This document shows, piece by piece, positions 11,993-18,563 of a stretch of DNA of 18,563 nt. The stretch's first letter is position 1, and each line of letters starts with the position of its first letter. Both the position numbers and the translations under genes were made by a program. Origin of the DNA: Minisyncoccota bacterium (GTDB lineage Bacteria; Patescibacteriota; Minisyncoccia; Phycocordibacterales; Phycocordibacteraceae); NCBI GenBank assembly GCA_028687085.1, contig JAQUAU010000015.1, positions 1 to 18,563 of the forward strand, in the 5' to 3' direction. Under the pieces are notes generated by a model, which was given only the letters and a program-made list of their open reading frames with translations, searched no databases and was not told the origin of the DNA.

Positions 11993-13036
11993 CTACTGCG
12001 GCAACACGCCGTGCATGTTATTCGCGCAGAATCTCCCCAATTCACTGGGGAACGCTCTCAATCGCCGTTCACCGCCAGACATAGCCGGAGAGGCAAAGTC
12101 AGGCGGATAGACGACTTCAACCACATACGCGCGCGGGTCATCCGAGAACCGGAAGCTCCCCACACCGCGTTCCATGCGTATGGTACCGAGCTCGCGTACG
12201 ACCTTTGCCGTTTGCAGATCCAAGTAGCGGATTGGCAGGTCGGCAGTGATTAGCGCGCGGACTTTGACATCGCTCCGCAGCCGTCCACCGAGTGTGCGCG
12301 AGAAGTCGTCGGGTTTGTATGCATCGAGGAGCATAGCCTCTTTGCTATCCCGCTCATTGGCCGATTGAATCAGCTTCTCTGCTTCTCCTCGAAGACTGCC
12401 GAGCGATCCGAGCGACCACGCATTCACAAACAGCGTGAACCCGCTGGGGCACTCGCCTGTCACAAACACAGGCGGTATCGATTTCGCTGGCGGTTGCGCC
12501 GCCGGCGGTGCCGATGCACTCGGTGGTACCTGATGAGGCACTGCGGGAATCGCGACATTGAGGCAGGTGAGCGAGATGAGCGGCTGGTTTTTGTAGACCA
12601 ATACCTGTTCGTCCTTGTAACACTTACGGTGCCAAGAATTAAACGCGGTTCCTTTTTCATTTGTGACAACCAAGAAGTTATCCTTCTGGAACATCTCGTC
12701 CCGGCAGGCAACGACTGCGAAGTCGTTGTTATTCTCGATCGCCGCCGCTGCACCCTCGCAACCTTCAAACGGGAGGGCTTGGTGCCCTTCCATCATCTGG
12801 CGTACGAGAACGTCGCAACCGACGCGCATCTCCTTCTTGGCTAACTGCTTGTCCCGCAACAAGGCCACAAATTGCGCCTTAGTGCGTGCCTTGTACGAGT
12901 ACGCCACTCCCTCGCCGTCCCCTTTTACGAAACGCTCAAAGGGCTGGAGGGACTTGTATGCGCTCGGTGCAGTCTGAGCGTTTGCCACGGATGCCAGCGC
13001 CATTGCGAGCGCTGCTACTGCTACGATGATTCTCAT
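11993..13036 (-). CDS. Secreted Cys-containing protein of unknown function
   Basis: I do not recognise this 347-residue protein. It starts with a clear Sec signal peptide (MRIIVAVAALAMALASVANA, probable cleavage after residue 20). An N-terminal region (about 25-162) has five cysteines (C74, C93, C111, C139, C158). A Pro/Ala-rich linker (about 163-189) leads to a C-terminal region (190-347) with C196 and C337. No membrane anchor follows, so it is likely free outside the membrane or held by partners. The even spacing of cysteines suggests disulphides. The ATG at 13036 has a good AAGGAG site 6 bases upstream (13043-13048). It lies between the sortase and the surface protein on one strand, so a role in the same envelope system is plausible but unproven. 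Confidence 0.75.
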   Translation of the reverse strand: MRIIVAVAALAMALASVANAQTAPSAYKSLQPFERFVKGDGEGVAYSYKARTKAQFVALLRDKQLAKKEMRVGCDVLVRQMMEGHQALPFEGCEGAAAAIENNNDFAVVACRDEMFQKDNFLVVTNEKGTAFNSWHRKCYKDEQVLVYKNQPLISLTCLNVAIPAVPHQVPPSASAPPAAQPPAKSIPPVFVTGECPSGFTLFVNAWSLGSLGSLRGEAEKLIQSANERDSKEAMLLDAYKPDDFSRTLGGRLRSDVKVRALITADLPIRYLDLQTAKVVRELGTIRMERGVGSFRFSDDPRAYVVEVVYPPDFASPAMSGGERRLRAFPSELGRFCANNMHGVLPQ

Positions 13037-13096
13037 CGTTTTCTCCTTCGCCGCTAGGGCTCTGGTTAATCGGATTGGTTAAAGAACACTCTCCCT

Positions 13097-13106
13097 CCAA
13101 TATTGG
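13097..13106. other. 10-bp perfect palindrome upstream of the secreted protein gene
   Basis: CCAATATTGG reads the same on both strands and lies about 60 bases before the secreted protein ATG, in the 98-base gap after the sortase. It could be a regulator half-site pair or chance; nothing else supports it. Confidence 0.3.
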
Positions 13107-13124
13107 CTATTGCGGAGAGCCAGC

Positions 13125-13148
13125 CGATTTCCAATTAACTGGAAATCG
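13125..13148. terminator. 9-bp hairpin over the sortase stop codon
   Basis: CGATTTCCA (13125-13133) and TGGAAATCG (13140-13148) pair perfectly, and the sortase TAA lies in the 6-nt loop and arm. No T run follows on the minus strand, so termination is doubtful; it may stabilise or process the mRNA between sortase and the next gene. Confidence 0.35.
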
Positions 13149-13809
13149 AGTGGCTTTCAACAAAATCTGCCGTCACGACGAACCGATCGGTCTTCTGCCC
13201 GAACGAGTCGCACGTCGAGAGTGTGAGCACGCGACCCGGGGCGCTGAGCGAGATACCGTCGCTATTCGCGCTCTCTTTCGCCATACTCCGCACTCTATAG
13301 GTATAGGCCGTACCAGAGGAGTACACCGTGACAGTGTCGCCCGCGACGAGCTTCTGGATGCCGTTGAACGTTTTGTACGCCTGATTGCGCACAACCGGCA
13401 GATAGCTCGAATGTCCGAAGAGGACCATATTGCCCGTCTCGCCGAGCTTCGCCGAGGTCGGATAGCGCACCGCACCTGCGAGCAATCCCTGGTCGAGAAC
13501 CTCGATATTGGTCGTCGTCGGATTCTTGATAACCGCCGAAAGATTGATTGACGGTATTTCTATCTTCATCGGCAGTTCAGCCATGACCGGCGTCTCTACA
13601 ACTGGAGAAACGACCGGTGCAAGACGCGTCTCCGACAGGCTTTGAGTCGCATCCTCCGATGCGGCGCTGGGCAGAAGATCGAGTGCCGCGAGCACATTTG
13701 CACTTATAAAGAACGTCAAAAGGAAAAAACCGAGGAAGCCCCACTTCCGTGCATACGCCCGTCCTCCGGCCCGGATGAGCCGGACAATGTAGTCCACAAT
13801 CCTTTCCAT
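13135..13809 (-). CDS. Sortase (membrane-anchored cysteine transpeptidase)
   Basis: Sortases cut a sorting motif in surface proteins and join them to a cell-envelope amine. The 224-residue protein has a short basic cytoplasmic start, one membrane helix (about 23-43), a linker, and a sortase beta-barrel from about residue 80 (MKIEIPSINLSAVI). All three catalytic residues are visible: H133 in LFGHSSY, C200 in LTLSTCD and R209 in TDRFVV. The compact form is closest to class D or E sortases, but I cannot assign the class firmly. The ATG at 13809 starts the basic N-terminus. A TTGACA, 17-base spacer, TATATC promoter lies just upstream. Downstream on the same strand are a secreted protein and a large surface protein with IPYTG before its membrane helix, the best candidate substrate. 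Confidence 0.92.
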   Translation of the reverse strand: MERIVDYIVRLIRAGGRAYARKWGFLGFFLLTFFISANVLAALDLLPSAASEDATQSLSETRLAPVVSPVVETPVMAELPMKIEIPSINLSAVIKNPTTTNIEVLDQGLLAGAVRYPTSAKLGETGNMVLFGHSSYLPVVRNQAYKTFNGIQKLVAGDTVTVYSSGTAYTYRVRSMAKESANSDGISLSAPGRVLTLSTCDSFGQKTDRFVVTADFVESHSISS

Positions 13810-13822
13810 ATAATCTTTTACA

Positions 13823-13851
13823 GATATACACTATTGTATCAACATTGTCAA
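13823..13851 (-). promoter_or_regulatory. Promoter of the sortase gene with consensus -35
   Basis: On the minus strand a perfect TTGACA (13846-13851) is separated by exactly 17 bases from TATATC (13823-13828). The predicted start leaves a leader of about 7-8 nt without a clear Shine-Dalgarno sequence. This is the best two-box promoter in the window. Confidence 0.6.
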
Positions 13852-13901
13852 GCGCTCCGCTCTTCAGGCTCCTGTCACCATGTACGGGCTCGTCCGTCAT
13901 C

Positions 13902-13941
13902 GTTTCTACATGCAATACGCCGAGACCTTGACAGTAGAAAC
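13902..13941. promoter_or_regulatory. Inverted repeat in the divergent sortase/CARDB control region
   Basis: GTTTCTAC (13902-13909) and GTAGAAAC (13934-13941) are perfect reverse complements 24 bases apart, with the second arm starting directly after the CARDB-gene -35 box. This could be an operator shared by the divergent genes; it could also be chance. Confidence 0.35.
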
Positions 13942-13956
13942 ACACCGTGGTATGTA
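13928..13956 (+). promoter_or_regulatory. Candidate promoter of the CARDB-like gene
   Basis: A perfect TTGACA (13928-13933) is followed after 17 bases by TATGTA (13951-13956). That places +1 near 13963, one base before the chosen ATG. A better-looking TATAAA at 13955-13960 would need a 21-base spacer. Confidence 0.45.
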
Positions 13957-13963
13957 TAAAAGC

Positions 13964-14719
13964 ATGCCCGATTATATAGAAATGACCCGAAACCGCCGCA
14001 TCATGCTTAATACGCTGGCGGGCATCGGCTTTATCACACTCATTGGTACGAGCCTGTGGCTCGCTGTCTATTCAACGCGCTTTGTCCCCGGCGTTGTAAA
14101 TCGCATCGGCAGCGCGGCAGTCTACCTCGGATCGGTGTTTGTCCCTTCCCCCGAGCCCATCCTCTCGGTCATTCCGACACCGACCGCATCGACGACTATT
14201 CCGTTTGCTACGGCGAGCTCCACCAGCACGACTGCGACGAGCACTCAGCCGGTCAAGAAGCCAGTATCGACAACGGCCGGTACTGCGACAAACTCGGTCA
14301 CTCCGATCGGCGGCACGAGCGCGACGACTGCCCTCTTCGGCTATCCTGATCTCATTGTCTCGATTACTGCCGTCGGATATCTCGCCACGAGTTCAGCCGA
14401 ATCGTTTGTCGCAACGACGACGGTTCCTGCACAAAGCCGTCCGGCCGTCACTTTCACTATTAAAAATATCGGTACGAACATGAGCGGCTCCTGGCGTTTC
14501 AACGCATCGATTCCGACCCAGACGTCCTATGTGTACCTCTCGGGACCCCAGCAATCGCTTGCTCCGGGCGACAGCATCGTCTACACGCTCGGCTTCGATC
14601 AGGCTCGCCGCGGCGTCGATCAGACGATATCTATCAGTGTGAATCCTGACCGCTCGATTACCGAATCGAATACCAACAACAACAACGCTTCAGCAAAGCT
14701 GACTATCCTCGGGGGCTAA
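13964..14719 (+). CDS. Membrane-anchored CARDB-like extracellular protein
   Basis: This 251-residue protein has a short basic N-terminus (TRNRR), one membrane helix (about 13-36), a Ser/Thr/Pro-rich stalk (about 62-120) and a C-terminal beta domain (about 127-249). That domain matches the CARDB pattern: PDLIVSITAVGYL, AVTFTIKNIG, LAPGDSIVYTLGF, then VNPDRSITESNTNNNNAS. CARDB domains are adhesion or recognition modules outside cells. I chose the ATG at 13964 because the TTGACA/TATGTA promoter ends just before it. The next ATG (13982, MTRNRRIML) is possible, while starts at 13880-13952 would lie upstream of or within the promoter. The gene diverges from the sortase and its stop overlaps the SMR-like gene stop by 3 bases. 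Function beyond a surface role is unknown. Confidence 0.8.
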   Translation: MPDYIEMTRNRRIMLNTLAGIGFITLIGTSLWLAVYSTRFVPGVVNRIGSAAVYLGSVFVPSPEPILSVIPTPTASTTIPFATASSTSTTATSTQPVKKPVSTTAGTATNSVTPIGGTSATTALFGYPDLIVSITAVGYLATSSAESFVATTTVPAQSRPAVTFTIKNIGTNMSGSWRFNASIPTQTSYVYLSGPQQSLAPGDSIVYTLGFDQARRGVDQTISISVNPDRSITESNTNNNNASAKLTILGG

Positions 14720-15066
14720 ACCCATACGACTGTTGCAATAAACCCGATAGCTCCAAGCACGATACCAACAAGTGCTCCCTTTTCTGGCAACTGATGAAAG
14801 AAGTAGTACGCGAGTAATGGTTCGACGAGCAATATAGCTACGACCGAGGCTACCGTCACGGTCCAGATGCTCTTGGAAGCCTGGTACCCGACAGCGTAAC
14901 CAAAGAGGAGGAATGAACAGCCGATGATGACCATTCCGAAAAGAAAGAGATTCTTCAGTTCAAGCAATGAAGATACACTCGGCAACTTGGCCGAGAACAT
15001 CTCCGCCAAAATATTAATACCTTCTCCAACGACGAGTAGAGCGAAGGCGAAAAGGGTGCCAAACAT
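14716..15066 (-). CDS. Small four-helix membrane protein, DMT/SMR-like
   Basis: The 116-residue protein is almost entirely hydrophobic with four membrane helices (about 2-24, 39-61, 66-89 and 95-116). The size, the Glu15 inside helix 1 and the helix 3-4 pattern (LLVEPLLAYYFFHQLPEKGALVGIVLGAIGFIATV) resemble the small multidrug resistance or half-EamA proteins of the drug/metabolite transporter superfamily. These normally pair as dimers. The substrate is unknown and the family call is by pattern only. The ATG at 15066 follows a perfect TATAAT by 9 bases, giving a leader of about 3 nt. That -10 box overlaps the gyrB stop codon. The gene meets the CARDB gene tail to tail. Confidence 0.7.
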   Translation of the reverse strand: MFGTLFAFALLVVGEGINILAEMFSAKLPSVSSLLELKNLFLFGMVIIGCSFLLFGYAVGYQASKSIWTVTVASVVAILLVEPLLAYYFFHQLPEKGALVGIVLGAIGFIATVVWV

Positions 15067-15075
15067 AGTCTCTCT

Positions 15076-15081
15076 ATTATA
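15076..15081 (-). promoter_or_regulatory. Consensus -10 overlapping the gyrB stop codon
   Basis: TATAAT on the minus strand includes the gyrB TAA (15077-15079) and ends 9 bases before the ATG of the SMR-like gene. Predicted +1 is about 15069, a 3-nt leader. No -35 match was found. Confidence 0.5.
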
Positions 15082-17191
15082 CGTCCAAACTCGCCAACTT
15101 CGCGTTCGACTGGATGAATGCCTTGCGGCTGGCGACGTCAGTACCCATCAGGATATCGAAGATGCGGTCGGCCGCGGCAGCGTCGTCGACGTTCACGCGC
15201 TTTAAGACGCGCCGTGCTGGGTCCATCGTCGTTTCCCAGAGCTCGCTCGGATTCATCTCGCCGAGACCTTTATAGCGCTGGATATTGACCTTTGCTACTT
15301 TTTTTGAAGTCGTCTGGACGACTTCATCCTCCATAGCGAGAGCGACGGAGGACTCGTCCGTGACCTCCCCATCCAAAGGATTTTCCGACACTTCTTCAGC
15401 AGCGACACCGAGCTCCTTCAACACCGACTCCTTTTCTTTATCTGAATACGCATACGCAATCGACTTTCCGCGTGTGATCTTATACAGAGGCGGCTGAGCG
15501 ATATAGACGAAACCGCCGTCGATAATCGGTTTGAAATGACGATAGAGGAGCGTGAGCAAGAGCGTGCGGATGTGCGCGCCGTCAACGTCGGCATCGGTCG
15601 CGATGATGATCTTGTGGTAGCGGAGTTTTGAAAGGTCGAAGACGTCGCCGATAGCGGTGCCCATCGCGATGACGAGCGCGCGAATCTCGACCGAGGCGAG
15701 CATGCGGTCGATGCGTGCGCGTTCGACGTTGAGGATCTTACCGCGAAGCGGGAGAATGGCCTGTGTGCGGCGATCCCTGCCCTGCTTTGAAGAACCGCCG
15801 GCCGAGTCGCCCTCCACGATGAAGAGTTCACCCTCCTCTGCGCTCTTGGTCTGACAGTCGGCAAGCTTGCCCGGGAGCGTCATACCCTCGAGAGCGCCCT
15901 TCCGAAGCACCGAGTCCTTGGCCGCCTTGGCCGCCTTGCGCGCCTTTAGTGCAAGCAACACCTTATTGATGATTGAGCGCGCGTCGTCGGGATTCTCTTC
16001 GAGAAAGGCGCCGAGCGCCTCGCCGAAGACGGTCGCCACAGCACTCTGCGCCTCAACCGAGCCGAGCTTGGCCTTCGTCTGCCCTTCGAATTGGATCTCA
16101 GGGAGCTTCACCGAAACAACTGCCGTGATACCCTCGAGCACATCGTCGCCGGTGAAGTTTTCATCCTTCTCTTTGATGAGATTCGCACTGCGGCCATAGG
16201 TGTTGAGGCTGCGCGTGAGCGCCGTCTTGAAGCCGGTGATATGCGTGCCGCCCTCGCTGTTGTACGTGTTGTTCGCAAAGGCGGTGATCCTTGGGGTGAT
16301 GTCATCGACATACTGGAGCGCGACCTCGACCTCAACGTTATCGAGCGCCCGGTCGATATAAAAGATATTTTTATGCACGGGAGCCTGATGCTTGTTATAA
16401 AACGCGACGAGCGACTTCAACCCGCCCTCGAAGTAGAAGGTCGTCGACGGCACCTCAAGCGATTGCTCGCGCAAAAAGAGCGTGTCGGTCAAGAAGGCAT
16501 CCGCATCTTCGTGCGCGTCAAAGATCGCGATGCGCACGCCCTTCACCAGGTAGGCCTGCTGACGCAGGTGCGTCACGATCTTCTCCAAGTTCCATTCGAT
16601 CCCTTCTTTAAAAATGGTCGCGTCCGGCTTGAAAAGCACGATGGTGCCGTGCTCCTTCGACGAGCCGATCTTCTTTACCTTCGCGAGCGGCTTGCCGATC
16701 TTGTACTCCTGCATATGCATCCCGCCATCCTGATGCACGACGACCTTCGTATGCTCGGAGAGCGCATTCACCACCGAGGCGCCGACGCCGTGGAGACCGC
16801 CCGAGACCTTATAGCCGGAATCTTCGCCGCCGAATTTTCCGCCGGCGTGGAGCGTCGTCATGATTGTCTCGAGCGCCGAGACTTTTGTCTTAGGATGAAT
16901 GCCTACCGGAACGCCGCGCCCATTGTCGGCGACGCGCACGTATCCGTCTGGTAAAAGCGCGACCTCAATATCGCTCGCGTGCCCGCCCATCGCCTCATCG
17001 CGCGAGTTATCAAAGATCTCCCAGACGAGATGATGAAGACCGTCGGTACCGGTCGTACCGATGTACATGCCCGGGCGCTTCCTAACCGGCTCGAGCCCTT
17101 CAAGCACCGTAATAGACGAAGCATCATACGCCTTTTTAGCCTGAACAGGTTGAAGGGCCTTTTTAGGCTCTTTTTCAATCGTTTTTGCCAT
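15077..17191 (-). CDS. gyrB: DNA gyrase subunit B
   Basis: GyrB is the ATPase and TOPRIM subunit of gyrase, which supercoils DNA. The 704 residues include LEGLEPVRKRPGMYIG, the GHKL ATPase motif EIFDNSRDEAMGG, DNGRGVP, HAGGKFGGEDSGYKVSGGLHGVG, the TOPRIM EGDSAGG (near residue 456) and DADVDG (near 533), QAILPLRGKILNVE and QRYKGLGEMN. ParE is a possible alternative because the two are close, but the general pattern fits GyrB. The protein is longer than the usual 630-650. One cause is an acidic insert of about 45 residues between AYAYSDKEKESVLKEL and VNIQRYKGLGEMN, part of which is coded by a palindrome (15305-15326). AGGAG (17202-17206) lies 10 bases before the ATG at 17191. gyrA is not in the window. 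Confidence 0.95.
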   Translation of the reverse strand: MAKTIEKEPKKALQPVQAKKAYDASSITVLEGLEPVRKRPGMYIGTTGTDGLHHLVWEIFDNSRDEAMGGHASDIEVALLPDGYVRVADNGRGVPVGIHPKTKVSALETIMTTLHAGGKFGGEDSGYKVSGGLHGVGASVVNALSEHTKVVVHQDGGMHMQEYKIGKPLAKVKKIGSSKEHGTIVLFKPDATIFKEGIEWNLEKIVTHLRQQAYLVKGVRIAIFDAHEDADAFLTDTLFLREQSLEVPSTTFYFEGGLKSLVAFYNKHQAPVHKNIFYIDRALDNVEVEVALQYVDDITPRITAFANNTYNSEGGTHITGFKTALTRSLNTYGRSANLIKEKDENFTGDDVLEGITAVVSVKLPEIQFEGQTKAKLGSVEAQSAVATVFGEALGAFLEENPDDARSIINKVLLALKARKAAKAAKDSVLRKGALEGMTLPGKLADCQTKSAEEGELFIVEGDSAGGSSKQGRDRRTQAILPLRGKILNVERARIDRMLASVEIRALVIAMGTAIGDVFDLSKLRYHKIIIATDADVDGAHIRTLLLTLLYRHFKPIIDGGFVYIAQPPLYKITRGKSIAYAYSDKEKESVLKELGVAAEEVSENPLDGEVTDESSVALAMEDEVVQTTSKKVAKVNIQRYKGLGEMNPSELWETTMDPARRVLKRVNVDDAAAADRIFDILMGTDVASRKAFIQSNAKLASLDV
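15305..15326. repeat. 9-bp palindrome in the gyrB insert
   Basis: TGAAGTCGT (15305-15313) and ACGACTTCA (15318-15326) pair perfectly around CTGG. It codes for EVVQTTS at about residues 622-629, inside the acidic insert just before the conserved QRYKGLGEMN. The arm resembles the GAAGTCsGACTTC type of palindrome in rnhB. Confidence 0.7.
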
Positions 17192-17201
17192 ACGTTTAGT
17201 A

Positions 17202-17215
17202 CTCCTATTCTAGCA
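17202..17215 (-). promoter_or_regulatory. Candidate extended -10 and Shine-Dalgarno of gyrB
   Basis: On the minus strand TGC is followed directly by TAGAAT (17207-17212), then AGGAG (17202-17206), then ten bases and the ATG. If the -10 is used, AGGAG would lie at about the transcription start, so either the promoter or the ribosome site may be the real signal. Confidence 0.4.
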
Positions 17216-17216
17216 T

Positions 17217-17238
17217 AAAAAAGCCCCATTTGCAGGGC
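17217..17238 (-). terminator. Intrinsic terminator after the histidine phosphatase gene
   Basis: On the minus strand GCCC (17235-17238) pairs with GGGC (17223-17226), extended by a T-G pair, with a short loop, and is followed directly by six T. It lies between the phosphatase stop (17265) and the gyrB promoter. Confidence 0.65.
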
Positions 17239-17264
17239 GGAATGTGCGTAAAAAATGACCCTTT

Positions 17265-17894
17265 TCAGCCGAAATGGGAGATATCGTTCCAGGTGACGAG
17301 TCGCCAGCCGAGCGTCTCATCGCGCTTCACATAGGTGATGCCGGTATTAGAGGTCTGGAGGCGATTCAAGAAGACGACAAAATCTTTCTTGGTGAAGCCG
17401 GTTCCGAAGAGCATTGCGCCGATGATGATGCGCAAGAAGCCGCCGTGCGTAACGACACAGATACGCGAAGCAGGGTGCTCTTCGAGCATGCGGATAACGG
17501 TGTTGGCGCGAACGACCAGTTCAGAAAAAGTCTCTTCATCGGCGTGCCGATACTCATGATCTTCTACGGCCGCTCGTATCTCTTCGCGAACGCTTTTACG
17601 CTTCGGATCATCGATATGCAATCCAGCGAGCATAGAGGGCTCAAGCCATTCGCCCAGAAACTCATTCAGCTCGAGTGCAACGCCCAAGCGTAATGCGATC
17701 GGAGTCGCGGTGTCCGATGCGCGCGCAAACGGGCTTGAGATAAGCGCCTCGACCCCAATGCGCTGTATGCGCTCGGCGACGATGAGCGACTGTTCCTTCC
17801 CCGTATCGGTAAGCTGCGCGCTCGCTCCGATATGGATGCGTGTGAGATTCTCTTCACTCTCGCCGTGCCGGACGAAGTAGATATGCTTCTCCAT
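17265..17894 (-). CDS. Histidine phosphatase family protein (phosphoglycerate mutase-like)
   Basis: The 209-residue protein starts MEKHIYFVRHGESEEN with the RHG motif (R9, H10) that forms the phosphohistidine. It has SSPFARASDTA with R58, a GEW segment with the likely acid residue E82, and THGGF with the second catalytic His (H150). The family includes phosphoglycerate mutases, alpha-ribazole phosphatase, SixA-like enzymes and broad phosphatases. The exact substrate cannot be read from the sequence, so I give no gene symbol. The ATG at 17894 lies one base after the pheT TGA (TGATATG), so the two genes are probably translated from one mRNA. A terminator follows. Confidence 0.88.
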   Translation of the reverse strand: MEKHIYFVRHGESEENLTRIHIGASAQLTDTGKEQSLIVAERIQRIGVEALISSPFARASDTATPIALRLGVALELNEFLGEWLEPSMLAGLHIDDPKRKSVREEIRAAVEDHEYRHADEETFSELVVRANTVIRMLEEHPASRICVVTHGGFLRIIIGAMLFGTGFTKKDFVVFLNRLQTSNTGITYVKRDETLGWRLVTWNDISHFG

Positions 17895-17895
17895 A

Positions 17896-18563
17896 TCAGC
17901 GGACCTCGTATCCCTTAGCGCGGAGCGCCGCGGAAACCGTTTCCATAATGCCGTTCACCTCGTCGTCGGTGAGCGTGCGTTCCATCGATTCGAAAACGAG
18001 CCTGAAGGCATACGAGACTCTCCCCTCTTTCTGAAATCGATCAAACTGATCAAGGCGCACGAGAAGCTCGCTCGCATTCTCGCGAATCGTTTTCTCTAAA
18101 CTCGCGCTTTCTGTTTCCGCCGGCGTCCAGAGCGCGATATCGCGCGTGATAAATGGATACAGCGAGAACGACTTATACGCGCCGAGCTCGGCGCGCACGG
18201 GCACATAGTCGGGTGCATCTTCTATCACCAGGTCTGCGACCGGCTCTGACGTCTTAACCGCGAGCTGTTCGCCGGACAATGGGAAGATGGTGCCGATCTC
18301 AAAGAGCTTCGGTTTCTCCTTCGGCGCGAGCACCAAGGGCGCGACATACTTCGCGCGTTCGAGTGCCGTGGCCATGTTCTCATCGAGACTCGTGCGGAGT
18401 GCCGGCATGTTCTTATCAAGCGGATTCGCGAGCATAGTATCGCCCTTCTTTGCGAACGATTGTGTCGAAACTTCGGTGAAGCCCTGTTCTACCAATTGGT
18501 CTTTTATCTTCTCGATGCCGCGATAGCGCGCCTGGTCGGGGTTACCCTGAGCAGGGTCGAAGG
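17896..18563 (-). CDS. pheT: Phenylalanyl-tRNA synthetase beta subunit, C-terminal part (cut by window edge)
   Basis: About 221 residues of PheT, the beta subunit of the alpha2-beta2 enzyme that charges tRNA-Phe. The visible part includes GFTEVSTQSFAKKGD, NPLDKNMPALRTSLDENM and KPKLFEIGTIF of the core. The C-terminal anticodon-binding fold follows (SFSLYPFITRDIALWTP...VRLDQFDRF...SYAFRLVFESMERTLTDDEVNGIMETV). The reading frame is open to the window end, so the true start lies beyond base 18563; a TTG at 18495 is not a start. The first visible residues (FDPAQGN) are coded by a small palindromic repeat. It is followed one base later by the histidine phosphatase gene. Identity is secure. Confidence 0.93.
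   Translation of the reverse strand, partial: FDPAQGNPDQARYRGIEKIKDQLVEQGFTEVSTQSFAKKGDTMLANPLDKNMPALRTSLDENMATALERAKYVAPLVLAPKEKPKLFEIGTIFPLSGEQLAVKTSEPVADLVIEDAPDYVPVRAELGAYKSFSLYPFITRDIALWTPAETESASLEKTIRENASELLVRLDQFDRFQKEGRVSYAFRLVFESMERTLTDDEVNGIMETVSAALRAKGYEVR
18544..18563. repeat. Short palindromic repeat at the window edge inside pheT
   Basis: ACCCT (18544-18548) and AGGGT (18553-18557) pair around GAGC and are followed by CGAAGG. In the pheT frame this reads FDPAQGN. The CCTTCGAC...CTCAGGGT form recalls dispersed palindromic repeats in many bacterial genomes, from memory and unverified. The element may continue past the window end. Confidence 0.45.

Noticed and set aside
16091..16954. 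287-residue open frame on the plus strand inside gyrB
   Set aside because: It is antisense to conserved GyrB motifs and has no family features.
18493..18495. TTG as the start of a 199-residue protein
   Set aside because: The frame stays open to the window edge and upstream residues continue PheT, so this is an internal codon.

Overview
The window looks like part of a chromosome from a Candidate Phyla Radiation bacterium (Patescibacteria, Parcubacteria-like). This is inference from four features: short, densely packed housekeeping genes; a threonyl-tRNA synthetase reduced to its catalytic and anticodon-binding parts; a bL32 without zinc cysteines and with a long tail; and several promoters lying directly against start codons. 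TGA and the other stops end genes normally, so the code is standard, not the Gracilibacteria/SR1 code. No tRNA, rRNA, CRISPR array, transposase or phage gene was seen, and no gene-free stretch reaches 300 bases.

Layout. 1-3619 is a minus-strand information-processing cluster. In transcription order it reads: small Cys-rich protein, bL32, NusB-Nudix fusion, RNase III, SMC (cut by the window edge). 3685-8892 holds rnhB (minus) diverging from dnaE and thrS (plus). 9018-14719 is a cell-surface region: a sortase, a Cys-containing secreted protein and a 957-residue modular surface protein with an IPYTG-type sorting motif, all on minus, with a divergent membrane-anchored CARDB-like protein on plus. 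14716-18563 is minus strand again: pheT (cut by the window edge), a histidine phosphatase, gyrB and a small DMT/SMR-like membrane protein.

How the genes fit together. The outer blocks cover replication and topology (dnaE, gyrB, smc), RNA processing (rnc, rnhB), transcription (nusB) and translation (rpmF, thrS, pheT). The central block looks like one envelope system: a sortase (His133, Cys200, Arg209) next to a candidate substrate. That substrate is unusual because about 235 residues follow the membrane segment instead of a short basic tail.

The strongest unexpected signal is a set of palindromic elements, several lying in frame inside essential genes. One family has two copies that align without gaps over 68 nt, one between genes (2810-2920) and one inside dnaE (6787-6878). 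Three stem positions change in a compensatory way, and each copy is enclosed by its own, different outer stem. Other palindromes sit in extra loops of rnhB, dnaE (a second site), gyrB and possibly pheT. This resembles the behaviour of Rickettsia palindromic elements. A second theme is short or absent leaders: smc, rnhB, dnaE, thrS, the SMR-like gene and the CARDB gene have -10 hexamers placed so that transcription would begin at or within about 3 nt of the start codon.
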